From: JANSWP01 sp041941305
Lineage (GTDB): Bacteria; Bacteroidota; Bacteroidia; Chitinophagales; Saprospiraceae
NCBI GenBank assembly: GCA_041941305.1
Contig: JBGTQJ010000022.1
Span: 75,518 to 139,517 of the forward strand
Length of the DNA stretch: 64,000 nucleotides
Direction of reading: 5' to 3'
Below, in pieces: positions 1-7,355 of this stretch; the stretch's first letter is position 1, and every line of letters begins with the position of its first letter. Position numbers and translations under genes: made by a program. The notes beneath the pieces are model-generated. The model searched no databases and had not been told where the DNA came from. It worked only from the letters and a program-made list of their open reading frames with translations.

Positions 1-1
1 G

Positions 2-1102
2 GAAAGACTGGATTCTGCAGGTTATTCGCTTCGCTTTGATAGCACCCAATTATTGCTTTGGGATGTCAACAAATCTGATGAACCTCCCTTGAACTCCAAT
101 CGTTTAAGTGCCTATATTCAGGATACTTACACCTGGAATCAGGATAGCACTGGAGAGTTAAAGCTTTCGCTAGGTGTGAGAGCTGGTTATTGGGATTTGA
201 ATAAGGAATTTATTTTTTCTCCAAGAGCCCAGTTTTTGTACAAACCCTACTATAGTAAAAAGGACATCTCCTGGAAATTGGCTGCAGGATTGTATTTCCA
301 ACCTCCATTTTATCGCGAATTGAGAAATTTTTCAGGAGCTGTTAATCAAAATGTCCTCTCCCAAAAATCTGCACACTTTCTAGGGGGTTTTACCTGGGAT
401 TTTTATTTAGGAAAATTGAGCAGCAAAAAATTCCGCTTCATTACTGAAGTCTACTACAAAAAACTCTGGGATCTGGTCTCTTATGAAATTGAAAATGTAA
501 GAATTCGATATTCTGGCGAAAATGATGCAACCGGATACGTTGCAGGAATAGATTTGCGTCTTAATGGGGAGTTTGTGCCTGGGGCTGAGTCCTGGTTCAA
601 CCTTTCTTTTTTAAGAGCTCGGGAAAGCCTCGATGGTATTACTCATCTGGAGAGAGAAATCGGAGAGGAAGAAGCATCTGAAGTAAAAGATGTTCCAAGA
701 CCTACGGACCAATTTATGACGATGTCCATATTCTTTCAGGATTATTTGCCCAGAAATGAGAACATCAAAATGCACTTGAATTTTACAGTTGGGACAGGTT
801 TACCATATGGTTTGAGAGATAACAATAGAATTTACAGAAATACCTATCGTTTTTCCCCCTACCATCGAGTAGATATTGGTTTTTCCATTTTGCTGTGGAA
901 CGATTCCTGGAAAGAACGCAAAACCAAACATCCATTGCGCTTTACCAAAAACACCTGGCTAAGCCTAGAGGTATTCAACATGATGAAAGTTCAAAACCAA
1001 GCTGCCAATACCTGGATAAAAACAATTTTCAATCAACAATTTGCAATACCAAATTATTTGACCTCCAGAAGGGTAAATCTCAGACTAAAAATGGATTTTT
1101 AG
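2..1102 (+). CDS. TonB-dependent receptor, C-terminal part (gene runs off left edge)
   Basis: The reading frame is open to the left edge of the window, so only about 366 residues of the C-terminal part are seen. The residues alternate in the way expected of an outer-membrane beta barrel (many aromatic-rich strands such as SWFNLSFLRARE), and the protein ends in a terminal phenylalanine (NLRLKMDF), the usual last residue of an outer-membrane barrel. In Bacteroidota such barrels are TonB-dependent receptors that import chelated metals, vitamins or oligosaccharides. The plug domain and any carboxypeptidase-like N-terminal extension would lie outside the window. The next gene starts only 2 bases after the stop codon, so the two are probably co-transcribed. 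Substrate cannot be told from this part. Confidence 0.85.
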   Translation, partial: ERLDSAGYSLRFDSTQLLLWDVNKSDEPPLNSNRLSAYIQDTYTWNQDSTGELKLSLGVRAGYWDLNKEFIFSPRAQFLYKPYYSKKDISWKLAAGLYFQPPFYRELRNFSGAVNQNVLSQKSAHFLGGFTWDFYLGKLSSKKFRFITEVYYKKLWDLVSYEIENVRIRYSGENDATGYVAGIDLRLNGEFVPGAESWFNLSFLRARESLDGITHLEREIGEEEASEVKDVPRPTDQFMTMSIFFQDYLPRNENIKMHLNFTVGTGLPYGLRDNNRIYRNTYRFSPYHRVDIGFSILLWNDSWKERKTKHPLRFTKNTWLSLEVFNMMKVQNQAANTWIKTIFNQQFAIPNYLTSRRVNLRLKMDF

Positions 1103-1104
1103 GC

Positions 1105-2145
1105 ATGAAAGCTATAATTTATCATTCCTTTAAATCTAAACCAACAATAGAATCCTTACCTGATCCTACTCTCCATGCAGATGGAGTCATCATACGTGTA
1201 ATGGCGAGCGGACTCTGCCGAAGCGATTGGCACGGATGGATGGGGCACGATCCTGATATTGCTCTTCCTCATGTACCTGGGCATGAATTGGCAGGTACAG
1301 TGCTAGAAGTTGGAAAGGAAGTAAAAAAATGGAAAAAAGGCGACCGCGTCACCCTACCCTTTTGTTGTGGATGTGGTTATTGCTTTCAATGCCATTCGGG
1401 CAATCAACAAATCTGTGATAATTATTTTCAACCGGGCTTCACTGCATGGGGGTCTTTTGCTGAACTGGTAAGCATCCGATATGCCGATGTAAATTTGGTC
1501 CGACTTCCTGAGACAATGGATTTCGTTGAGGCAGCTATTTTAGGATGCCGCTTCATTACTTCCTGGAGAGCAGTGGTTGATCAAGCCAAAATCCAGCCTG
1601 GACAGTGGCTAGCTGTTTTTGGTTGTGGTGGAGTTGGTTTATCAGCGATCTTGATTGGGAAAGCAATGGGTGCACAGGTTTTGGGAATTGACATTGCTGA
1701 TGACAAACTGGTCTTTGCCAAAGAAATGGGCGCACATCAGGCACTGAATGTTAGCGAATTAAATAATGTTTCGGAAGCTGTAAAAAGCATCACTCATGGT
1801 GGTGCACATGTTACGTTGGATGCATTGGGAAGCATCAAGACATGTATTCCCGCAATTGAATCCCTGAGAAAAAGAGGAAAACACATTCAGGTAGGTTTGA
1901 TGACCGAAGAGCACAGCCACCCTTCTATTCCAATGGGTCCTGTAATATCAAATGAGTTGGAAATCATTGGAAGTCACGGAATGCAGGCACATCAATACCC
2001 CAAAATGCTGGATACGATTTTGGCTCAACAAATACCTTTGAAGCAACTTTTAGGAAAAACGATATCCCTGGAGGAGGCAGTTGAAGATCTCGTAAATATG
2101 AATTCATTTTCTGGTACTGGGATTCAGGTTATTAACCAGTTTTAA
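1105..2145 (+). CDS. Zinc-dependent alcohol dehydrogenase (MDR family)
   Basis: A medium-chain zinc alcohol dehydrogenase of 346 residues. I chose the ATG just after the receptor stop because the family N-terminus (MKAIIYHSFK) begins there; an upstream in-frame extension would overlap the receptor gene. The catalytic zinc site is visible as Cys38 and the GHE motif at 59-61. The structural zinc loop has Cys90, Cys93, Cys96 and Cys104. The NAD(P)-binding glycine motif GCGGVG is at 173-178. It oxidises or reduces a small alcohol/aldehyde in the cytoplasm. The exact substrate is unknown, and sequence alone does not separate alcohol from polyol dehydrogenases. A strong hairpin follows the stop codon, shared with the convergent accD gene. 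Confidence 0.93.
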   Translation: MKAIIYHSFKSKPTIESLPDPTLHADGVIIRVMASGLCRSDWHGWMGHDPDIALPHVPGHELAGTVLEVGKEVKKWKKGDRVTLPFCCGCGYCFQCHSGNQQICDNYFQPGFTAWGSFAELVSIRYADVNLVRLPETMDFVEAAILGCRFITSWRAVVDQAKIQPGQWLAVFGCGGVGLSAILIGKAMGAQVLGIDIADDKLVFAKEMGAHQALNVSELNNVSEAVKSITHGGAHVTLDALGSIKTCIPAIESLRKRGKHIQVGLMTEEHSHPSIPMGPVISNELEIIGSHGMQAHQYPKMLDTILAQQIPLKQLLGKTISLEEAVEDLVNMNSFSGTGIQVINQF

Positions 2146-2160
2146 ATTTTCTCAATTACA

Positions 2161-2195
2161 AAGACCTGATAACACCATATGTATTATCAGGTCTT
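2161..2195. terminator. Bidirectional hairpin between convergent genes
   Basis: A perfect 12-bp inverted repeat (AAGACCTGATAA at 2161-2172 and its complement at 2184-2195) with an 11-nt loop lies between the convergent alcohol dehydrogenase and accD genes. It has only short T-rich flanks, but its position suits a bidirectional transcription terminator. Confidence 0.75.
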
Positions 2196-2220
2196 CATAT
2201 TTATGAAATGAACCTCTCTA

Positions 2221-3072
2221 TTATTTTCCGTCAAAAAGAGTAAGTAAATCACCTATCTTTTCCTTCATCCCAGCTCTATTGACAATAAAATCCAGGAAGC
2301 CATGTTCCAACAAAAATTCAGAAGTCTGGAACCCTTCTGGAAGATCTCTTTTTATCGTTTCTTTGATTACGCGTGGTCCTGCAAATCCGATCAAGGCATT
2401 TGGTTCTGCAAAATTAATATCGCCAAGCATGGCAAAAGATGCAGTAACCCCACCTGTAGTCGGATCAGTCATCAAAGAAAAGTAGGGAATTCCAGCTTTA
2501 GCCAATCTGGTCAACCTGGCAGAAGTTTTTGCCATTTGCATTAAGGAGAAAGCAGATTCCATCATTCTGGCTCCACCAGATTTGGAAATCATGAGGAAGG
2601 GTGTTTTGGTTTTTAAGCTTTGATCAATCGCTAATCCTATTTTTTCCCCTACTACACTTCCCATAGATCCACCAATGAATGAAAAATCCATTGCAGCGAT
2701 GACCAAACCGTATCCATTTACTTTTCCTTCTGCCACAGAAATCGCCTCACTAAGTTTGGTTTTTTTCTTTGCTGATTCTAAACGCTCGTGGTATGGCTTC
2801 AAATCTGTAAATTCCAAAAAGTCTTTTGAAATCAAATTTTCAAACAAAACCTGATAGCCCTCATCCAGGATGATATCAAAGTAATCGTGAGAGCCAATTC
2901 GGACATGGTAATCGCATTTTGGACATTTAAAATAGTTTTCTCGCATTTCCTTGGAAGTGCTCGTTTCCCCACAATTTCTGCATTTGTACCACAATCCGTC
3001 GGGAGTTTCCCTTTTATATTTGGTAGCTGTTTGAATGCCGTCTTTTAATCGTGTAAACCAACCCATTAGCAA
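2221..3072 (-). CDS. accD: Acetyl-CoA carboxylase carboxyltransferase subunit beta
   Basis: Beta subunit of the carboxyltransferase of acetyl-CoA carboxylase. Together with AccA it moves the carboxyl group from biotin to acetyl-CoA, making malonyl-CoA for fatty acid synthesis. The N-terminal zinc ribbon is visible as Cys31, Cys34, Cys50 and Cys53, followed by the crotonase-like core with the glycine-rich FIGGSMGSVVGEKI segment and the MISKSGGARMMES motif. At 283 residues it has the usual length. The start may be the first ATG or the one two codons later (MGWFTR), which is the more common N-terminus. It shares strand with hemE, 132 bp downstream of that gene's stop, so co-transcription is possible but not certain. 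Confidence 0.96.
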   Translation of the reverse strand: MLMGWFTRLKDGIQTATKYKRETPDGLWYKCRNCGETSTSKEMRENYFKCPKCDYHVRIGSHDYFDIILDEGYQVLFENLISKDFLEFTDLKPYHERLESAKKKTKLSEAISVAEGKVNGYGLVIAAMDFSFIGGSMGSVVGEKIGLAIDQSLKTKTPFLMISKSGGARMMESAFSLMQMAKTSARLTRLAKAGIPYFSLMTDPTTGGVTASFAMLGDINFAEPNALIGFAGPRVIKETIKRDLPEGFQTSEFLLEHGFLDFIVNRAGMKEKIGDLLTLFDGK

Positions 3073-3204
3073 TAATTGATGTTCAAAGTTTTAAAGTTCA
3101 ATGCAAAAAGGCGATAAATTGGCTAAACATTCAAATTTAAACCATGACCATTTTTACGTTTTGAACTTCAAGTAGCAAAGAAAGGCAAAAATTAAAAACT
3201 GTGG

Positions 3205-4224
3205 TTAATATTGATAAGATTTTACAGTATCAACAAAACATTTTACACCATCCAGGGGCGTATCAGGATACACTCCATGCCCCAAATTGACGATGTGTTT
3301 TTGATCAAACCTGGAAATCATCTTGAGCGTTGCTTGCTTAATTTCAGCATGTTGAGCATACAACTGACATGGATCCAAATTACCTTGAAATACTTTTTCA
3401 CCTCCTATTAATGCTCTACTTTTTTCAGGGTTCATATTCCAGTCCAGTCCAATGACATTACAATCCAATTTGCCCAAATCTTCTAATGCAAACCAGGCAC
3501 CCTTGGCAAAAACAGTAATGGGTACTTCACTAATGTGATTGCATATTTTTGTGAGGTAAGGAATGGAAAAAGTCTGATATTGTTCCGCCGTCAATACCCC
3601 TGCCCAGGAGTCAAAAATCTGCACCAAATCAGCCCCTGCTTCAATTTTCTTTTTTAAATAGGCAATGATGGTATTGGTCAATTTATCCAATAATTGGTGA
3701 GCCGATTTGGGATGCTGATACAAAAATCGCTTCGCTTTGGAGAAAGTCTTGCTACCTGAGCCTTCGATCATATAAGACAATAAAGTCCAGGGAGCCCCAG
3801 AAAATCCAATTAATGGCACCCGGTCTTTCAATTCGGCTTTCGTAATTTTTAAGGCTTCATAAACATATTGAAGGTGCTCCGCTGCTTCAGTTCCCTCGAT
3901 CAACTTTTCTATATCCTCTCCCCTTTCAATTGTTTTGGGAAAAAGAGGTCCTTTTTTCTCTATCAATTCATATGGCAAACCCATCGCTTCGGGTATCACC
4001 AAAATATCGGAGAATATGATTGCAGCATCAACATCCAATTCATCTACTGGTTGAATGGTTACTTCAGCCGCCAGGTCTGGTGTTTCGACCAATTCCTTAA
4101 ATCCTGAAAGTCGCCCTCTCAAAGCCCTGTATTGTGGCAATATGCGTCCAGCTTGTCTCATCAGCCAAACAGGTGGTCTTTCTACTTGTTCTCCTCTGGC
4201 AGTTCTCAATAGTAAATCGTTCAT
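3205..4224 (-). CDS. hemE: Uroporphyrinogen decarboxylase
   Basis: Cytoplasmic enzyme of heme synthesis that removes four carboxyl groups from uroporphyrinogen III to give coproporphyrinogen III. The N-terminal signature PVWLMRQAGRILPQYR is clear, as are the IIFSDILVIPEAMG segment with the conserved aspartate, the FSGAPWTLLSYMIEG motif, and the C-terminal NLGHGVYPDTP motif. Its 339 residues match the family length. The start chosen gives the standard N-terminus (MNDLLLRTARGEQ). No other heme gene is adjacent. The roughly 480-bp region upstream carries its promoter and a palindromic element. Confidence 0.97.
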   Translation of the reverse strand: MNDLLLRTARGEQVERPPVWLMRQAGRILPQYRALRGRLSGFKELVETPDLAAEVTIQPVDELDVDAAIIFSDILVIPEAMGLPYELIEKKGPLFPKTIERGEDIEKLIEGTEAAEHLQYVYEALKITKAELKDRVPLIGFSGAPWTLLSYMIEGSGSKTFSKAKRFLYQHPKSAHQLLDKLTNTIIAYLKKKIEAGADLVQIFDSWAGVLTAEQYQTFSIPYLTKICNHISEVPITVFAKGAWFALEDLGKLDCNVIGLDWNMNPEKSRALIGGEKVFQGNLDPCQLYAQHAEIKQATLKMISRFDQKHIVNLGHGVYPDTPLDGVKCFVDTVKSYQY

Positions 4225-4358
4225 AAGAGAAAAATGGGTTTTGTTTGTTACTTAACCCAAGTTGCGAAAAATCAAAGTTAGCACAGTAACCCTCCTTTAA
4301 GCCGCACAAAAAGCAGTGCGAGACATATAGTTCGCAACTTGCGTTAATTAAATACTCT

Positions 4359-4513
4359 GTAAACTAAGTTTTCTAATACTCTTCGCCGCCTGCGGCGGCT
4401 CAGGAAGGGGGCTTGGGGGAGAAACGAGGTGCGATGCACCTCGTTTCTCCCCCAAATCCCCCCTGTTTTCGCGCCACAGGCGCGGAAACTAAATGATAGA
4501 AAACTTAGTTTAC
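4359..4513. repeat. 155-bp palindromic element with nested hairpins (MITE/REP-like)
   Basis: A 155-bp segment with perfect 16-bp terminal inverted repeats (4359-4374 and 4498-4513). Inside, from left to right, are a GC-rich hairpin (GCCGCC-TGC-GGCGGC), a long central palindrome around 4412-4454 whose arms read GGGGGAGAAACGAGGTGC and complement, and a second small hairpin (GCGCC-ACA-GGCGC). It is much more GC-rich than the surrounding DNA and lies between hemE and the AP2/HNH gene. It carries no reading frame. The architecture resembles a non-autonomous, transposase-mobilised repeat; no second copy is in the window, so mobility is not shown. Confidence 0.75.
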
Positions 4514-4616
4514 AAAGTAATAAATATTGATGCTTTGAAAAATAAATGCAATAATAGAAGTAAATTGTATGTGAAATTAAACCAAACCCTTGTTTTTACT
4601 TTGATTTTACAAAATC

Positions 4617-4655
4617 AAAAAAAAACCGCAACTCCTGAAATCAAGAATTACGGTA
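4617..4655 (-). terminator. Rho-independent terminator of the AP2/HNH gene
   Basis: On the minus strand a 10-bp stem (ACCGTAATTC with GAGTTGCGGT, including G-U pairs) is followed directly by a run of T residues. It sits 48 bp past the stop codon of the AP2/HNH gene. Confidence 0.8.
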
Positions 4656-4702
4656 TTGTTTCTTTTTTGTTAGTTCCAATCCTGAATAATAAATGAAGTT
4701 TG

Positions 4703-5269
4703 TTAGCTGATAACCTCTTCTCTGCCATCAGGTAATTTTCTACGGATGTAGTTAATCTTACCATCTTCTCCATACAATTCACGAGACTTTTTGTTGTAAG
4801 CCAGGGCAGCTTCTTCTGCAGTTGCAAACATTCCGATATGGACAGATTTGCGATTAACTGAAATGACTGCCCGAAAACGATTGTTTTCTTTGTAAACACC
4901 GGTATAACCAACTTTGGAACTGGTTTTACGTTTACGGCTGGCCACTGCTCTGGAACGATAAACGATATTCTCCAGGCGACAATCTAATTTGTTACCGTTA
5001 TTAGCTCCAACAAGGTTTTTCTTGGAGGATTTAGTCTCTCCTAAAAACTTTTCAGCAATGTGTTTATGCAGGTAAATGGTCTCGGTTTTGTAGCCACCAT
5101 CGGCTTTTTTCCATGTTTTTTGAAACACAGCACACCCGGAAGAATGTCGTCTAAGATTGTTGATAAAGTCAACTTTTACTAAATAAGGGTCAGAAGTTAA
5201 CCACTCGTACACGTGATCGTCTAACAAGACGTGCTCGTCAGCATTCTTAAGCTTTACTTTGTATAACAC
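4703..5269 (-). CDS. AP2 domain protein with HNH-like region
   Basis: A 188-residue protein. The middle part (around residues 65-105) has an HNH-nuclease-like pattern, with HKHIAEKF followed by NGNKLDCRLENIVYRS, the typical asparagine-rich half of AP2-linked HNH proteins. The C-terminal part (about 118-170) is an AP2 DNA-binding domain (GYTGVYKENNRFRAVI, then IGMFATAEEAALAYN). Proteins with this pairing are usually regarded as relatives of homing endonucleases; some stand-alone copies in Bacteroidota may act as DNA-binding regulators. The catalytic HNH residues are not complete, so nuclease activity is doubtful. The gene stands alone with a clear terminator behind it. Confidence 0.8.
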   Translation of the reverse strand: MLYKVKLKNADEHVLLDDHVYEWLTSDPYLVKVDFINNLRRHSSGCAVFQKTWKKADGGYKTETIYLHKHIAEKFLGETKSSKKNLVGANNGNKLDCRLENIVYRSRAVASRKRKTSSKVGYTGVYKENNRFRAVISVNRKSVHIGMFATAEEAALAYNKKSRELYGEDGKINYIRRKLPDGREEVIS

Positions 5270-5849
5270 TTTGTACTCGTTTTGTACCTAAACAAAAAGA
5301 TACTGAAAAGGGCAAGAATTAAATTGGATAATAAATCTAGTTTTATGTAATTTTCTTGGAGAACAGGAATTGGTTCTTTTATTTGCTCTTATGACTATAA
5401 AGTTGTTATGATTATGCAATCATTTCTCTGTTGGTCATTATTATCCGTTATCGTTTCCAGAACCTTGATTATTTAGGCAATTTTCGAAATGTTAGACGTA
5501 AAGGTAAAGTATGCACAGGACATAAACAAGTTGCTGAAAAAAAATCTCAACATTTTACCCCCTTAATATGATGAAATAAAAAGGGGATAGCTTTACAAAA
5601 AATGCAATTTCATGTTATCACCTGAATTGATTCATTTATAGGTTTTTTTTGAGCGATTATAATAAAATTAAGATTTTGTAGATATGATTTATATTACAGG
5701 TATTGCTCATGTTCATGATGCTTGGTGGTCTCCTGCTTTTAATCTACCAGCTAGATTTCAATAAAAATCAAACATTATGCAAACTAGATTACAAATAAAA
5801 AAAATGCCAATAAGAAGTTATCGGCACTCCAGCATTTCGCTGTTAAATC
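5270..5849. other. Intergenic region, 580 bp
   Basis: AT-rich DNA between the AP2/HNH gene start and the YkuK-family gene. It must contain the promoter of the AP2/HNH gene at its left side and holds the terminator of the YkuK-family gene at its right side. No reading frame or RNA gene was recognised. Confidence 0.6.
5797..5826 (-). terminator. Rho-independent terminator of the YkuK-family gene
   Basis: Read on the minus strand, TGCCGATAA pairs with TTATTGGCA around a CTTC loop (one mismatch) and runs into eight T residues. It lies 24 bp after the stop codon. Confidence 0.85.
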
Positions 5850-6323
5850 TTAAATGACTTTATCAGCACATGAAGAACTAGCGAAAGCATCTGGTTTTGC
5901 TTTGAAGACAAATCCCATGCTTAAAATATACCCCATTGCTTCGCTAAGTGCAGTGTTAGATTTAAAATGTGGATCTGTATTAATGTCTGCATGTACCTCT
6001 AGAGCTACGTTGTATTTATCAAGTAAATCACAAAGTGCATAAGCAATTTCCACAGAACGCCCAACTTCGGCAATCATTCGTTCTCTCAATCCCATGGTTC
6101 GCTCTTCTTTTGCGTTGTTGATAAACATAAACCCACCTTTTTTCTCCCGAAGGAAAACAATTACGGTGGCAAATTCAACAGTTCCTCCTTTTACTTGAGA
6201 ATCTGTTCCTATACAGACTTTTAATTTGTGTCCTGCTGATGTTTCTCTGAGAATGGTTTTTTCAACAGCTTCCTTGATAGGCAATTCAATTTTTCTTCCG
6301 TCTAATCTACGCCATTTTTTCAT
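5850..6323 (-). CDS. RNase H-like YkuK family protein (DUF458)
   Basis: A 157-residue protein of the DUF458/YkuK family, predicted to have a ribonuclease H-like fold. The family's acidic motifs are visible: CIGTDSQVKGG near residue 40, and LEVHADINTDP near residue 110, the latter followed by the glycine-rich AMGYILSMGF helix. Activity and substrate are not established for the family; in Bacillus the relatives are linked to sporulation or stress, which does not carry over here. The gene is monocistronic with its own terminator and starts at the ATG giving MKKWRRLDGRK, which aligns with the usual N-terminus. Confidence 0.85.
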   Translation of the reverse strand: MKKWRRLDGRKIELPIKEAVEKTILRETSAGHKLKVCIGTDSQVKGGTVEFATVIVFLREKKGGFMFINNAKEERTMGLRERMIAEVGRSVEIAYALCDLLDKYNVALEVHADINTDPHFKSNTALSEAMGYILSMGFVFKAKPDAFASSSCADKVI

Positions 6324-6911
6324 GGGTACTTTTGTTTGTTCGCTAAATGTATAAAATAATCTTTGTCAAATTTGAGTGGCCACCAAAATTTAACGATGAA
6401 TTAATGCAGCGTTGGCAAAAAAAGTTTCATTCTCTTATCTTTCCTTACTTTAATAGACTTTAAGTTCCTGTTCACAATTATTGCATCGCTATTTCGGCTT
6501 CTTTTCTAATCAAGCATCGTTTGCCAAGGGCATCCCTTGTCCATGGGACTCCCTTTGGGATGGGGGAAAATACTCGCCGTAGCTATGCTATGACATCCCA
6601 TCCGCTAGTGGTTCACTTCGTTGAAAAGATTCCCCAAATCTTTTCTGCTAAAGCACCACTGCGTTCATGTTTTGCGCCTCAATTGATTAAAAATTAAGCT
6701 TTAAATAATTTCATTGACGATTTCAAAACAGCTTCTAAAACCATGAATCCATGAATCAATTCTTATTTTTGCGCCAAAATTTCTAAAGAACCCTTAAAAA
6801 ATAACTTCATCGTTTCGTCAAATAAGCGAAGGCTGAAAGCCTGAAAAGAAATGAAGTTGAGCTTATTTGACGAAATCAAAAGGAGGAAGTTATTTTTTAA
6901 TCACTACTAAG
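6324..6911. other. Intergenic region, 588 bp, between divergent genes
   Basis: Holds the promoters of the divergent YkuK-family and cyclotransferase genes. The stretch 6490-6670 is less AT-rich and contains several short imperfect palindromes (for example CATCCCTTG/CTTTGGGATG) but no reading frame. The last 100 bp contain the inverted repeat listed separately. Confidence 0.5.
6796..6898. repeat. Inverted repeat upstream of the cyclotransferase gene
   Basis: Left arms AAAAAATAACTT (6796-6807) and TTTCGTCAAATAAGC (6813-6827) pair with right arms GCTTATTTGACGAAA (6861-6875) and AAGTTATTTTTT (6887-6898). The right arm ends 13 bp before the chosen start codon, so a transcript through it would fold just upstream of the ribosome-binding region. 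It could be a leader hairpin or a small insertion element. Confidence 0.65.
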
Positions 6912-7346
6912 ATGATTTCAAAGCTTTTTGTTTATGGAACTTTGATGGCTGGAATTAAAACGAAAGTGAATCGCGAATTTCATCAAAACAGTACCTTTTT
7001 AGGGGAAGGGTATCTAAAAGGCAAAATGTACGATTTGGGACATTATCCCGGAGTTGTTTACGATGAAACAAGTGAGCAAAAAGTCTTTGGACATGTTTTT
7101 GCCCTAAAGGAGCCTGAAAAAATGCTCAAAAAATTAGATGAATACGAGGATGTAGGTCAACGATTTGGACAATTCGAAGAATATGTTCGGGAGCAATGTC
7201 CCGTAAATATGAAGGGGGAGATGATTACTTGTTGGGTGTATTTGTACAAATTGCCGATTGATCATCTTCCATTAATTGAATCTGGAAATTATCTGGAAAA
7301 CCTTCACCATAACAACTCTCATCAACAATTTTTAAAATCTGTTTAA
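6912..7346 (+). CDS. Gamma-glutamylcyclotransferase (AIG2-like) family protein
   Basis: A 144-residue member of the gamma-glutamylcyclotransferase/AIG2 superfamily, whose members cyclise gamma-glutamyl amines or peptides to 5-oxoproline. The N-terminal substrate loop LFVYGTLMAG and the catalytic glutamate region LDEYEDVG are visible. The ATG chosen (MISKLFVYGTL) places the YGTL motif at the standard distance from the N-terminus; a longer in-frame start lies inside the inverted repeat and has no family support. A purine-rich AAAGGAGGAAG sits about 24 bp upstream, too far for a normal ribosome site. The next gene starts 9 bp after the stop, indicating an operon. Confidence 0.85.
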   Translation: MISKLFVYGTLMAGIKTKVNREFHQNSTFLGEGYLKGKMYDLGHYPGVVYDETSEQKVFGHVFALKEPEKMLKKLDEYEDVGQRFGQFEEYVREQCPVNMKGEMITCWVYLYKLPIDHLPLIESGNYLENLHHNNSHQQFLKSV

Positions 7347-7355
7347 ATTTAAAAC

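Noticed and set aside
895..1104. Upstream extension of the alcohol dehydrogenase frame
   Set aside because: It overlaps the receptor C-terminus in another frame, has no family similarity, and the family N-terminus starts at 1105.
4493..4696. 67-codon plus-strand frame after the palindromic element
   Set aside because: It overlaps the terminator of the AP2/HNH gene and the inverted repeat arm, and has simple AT-rich composition.
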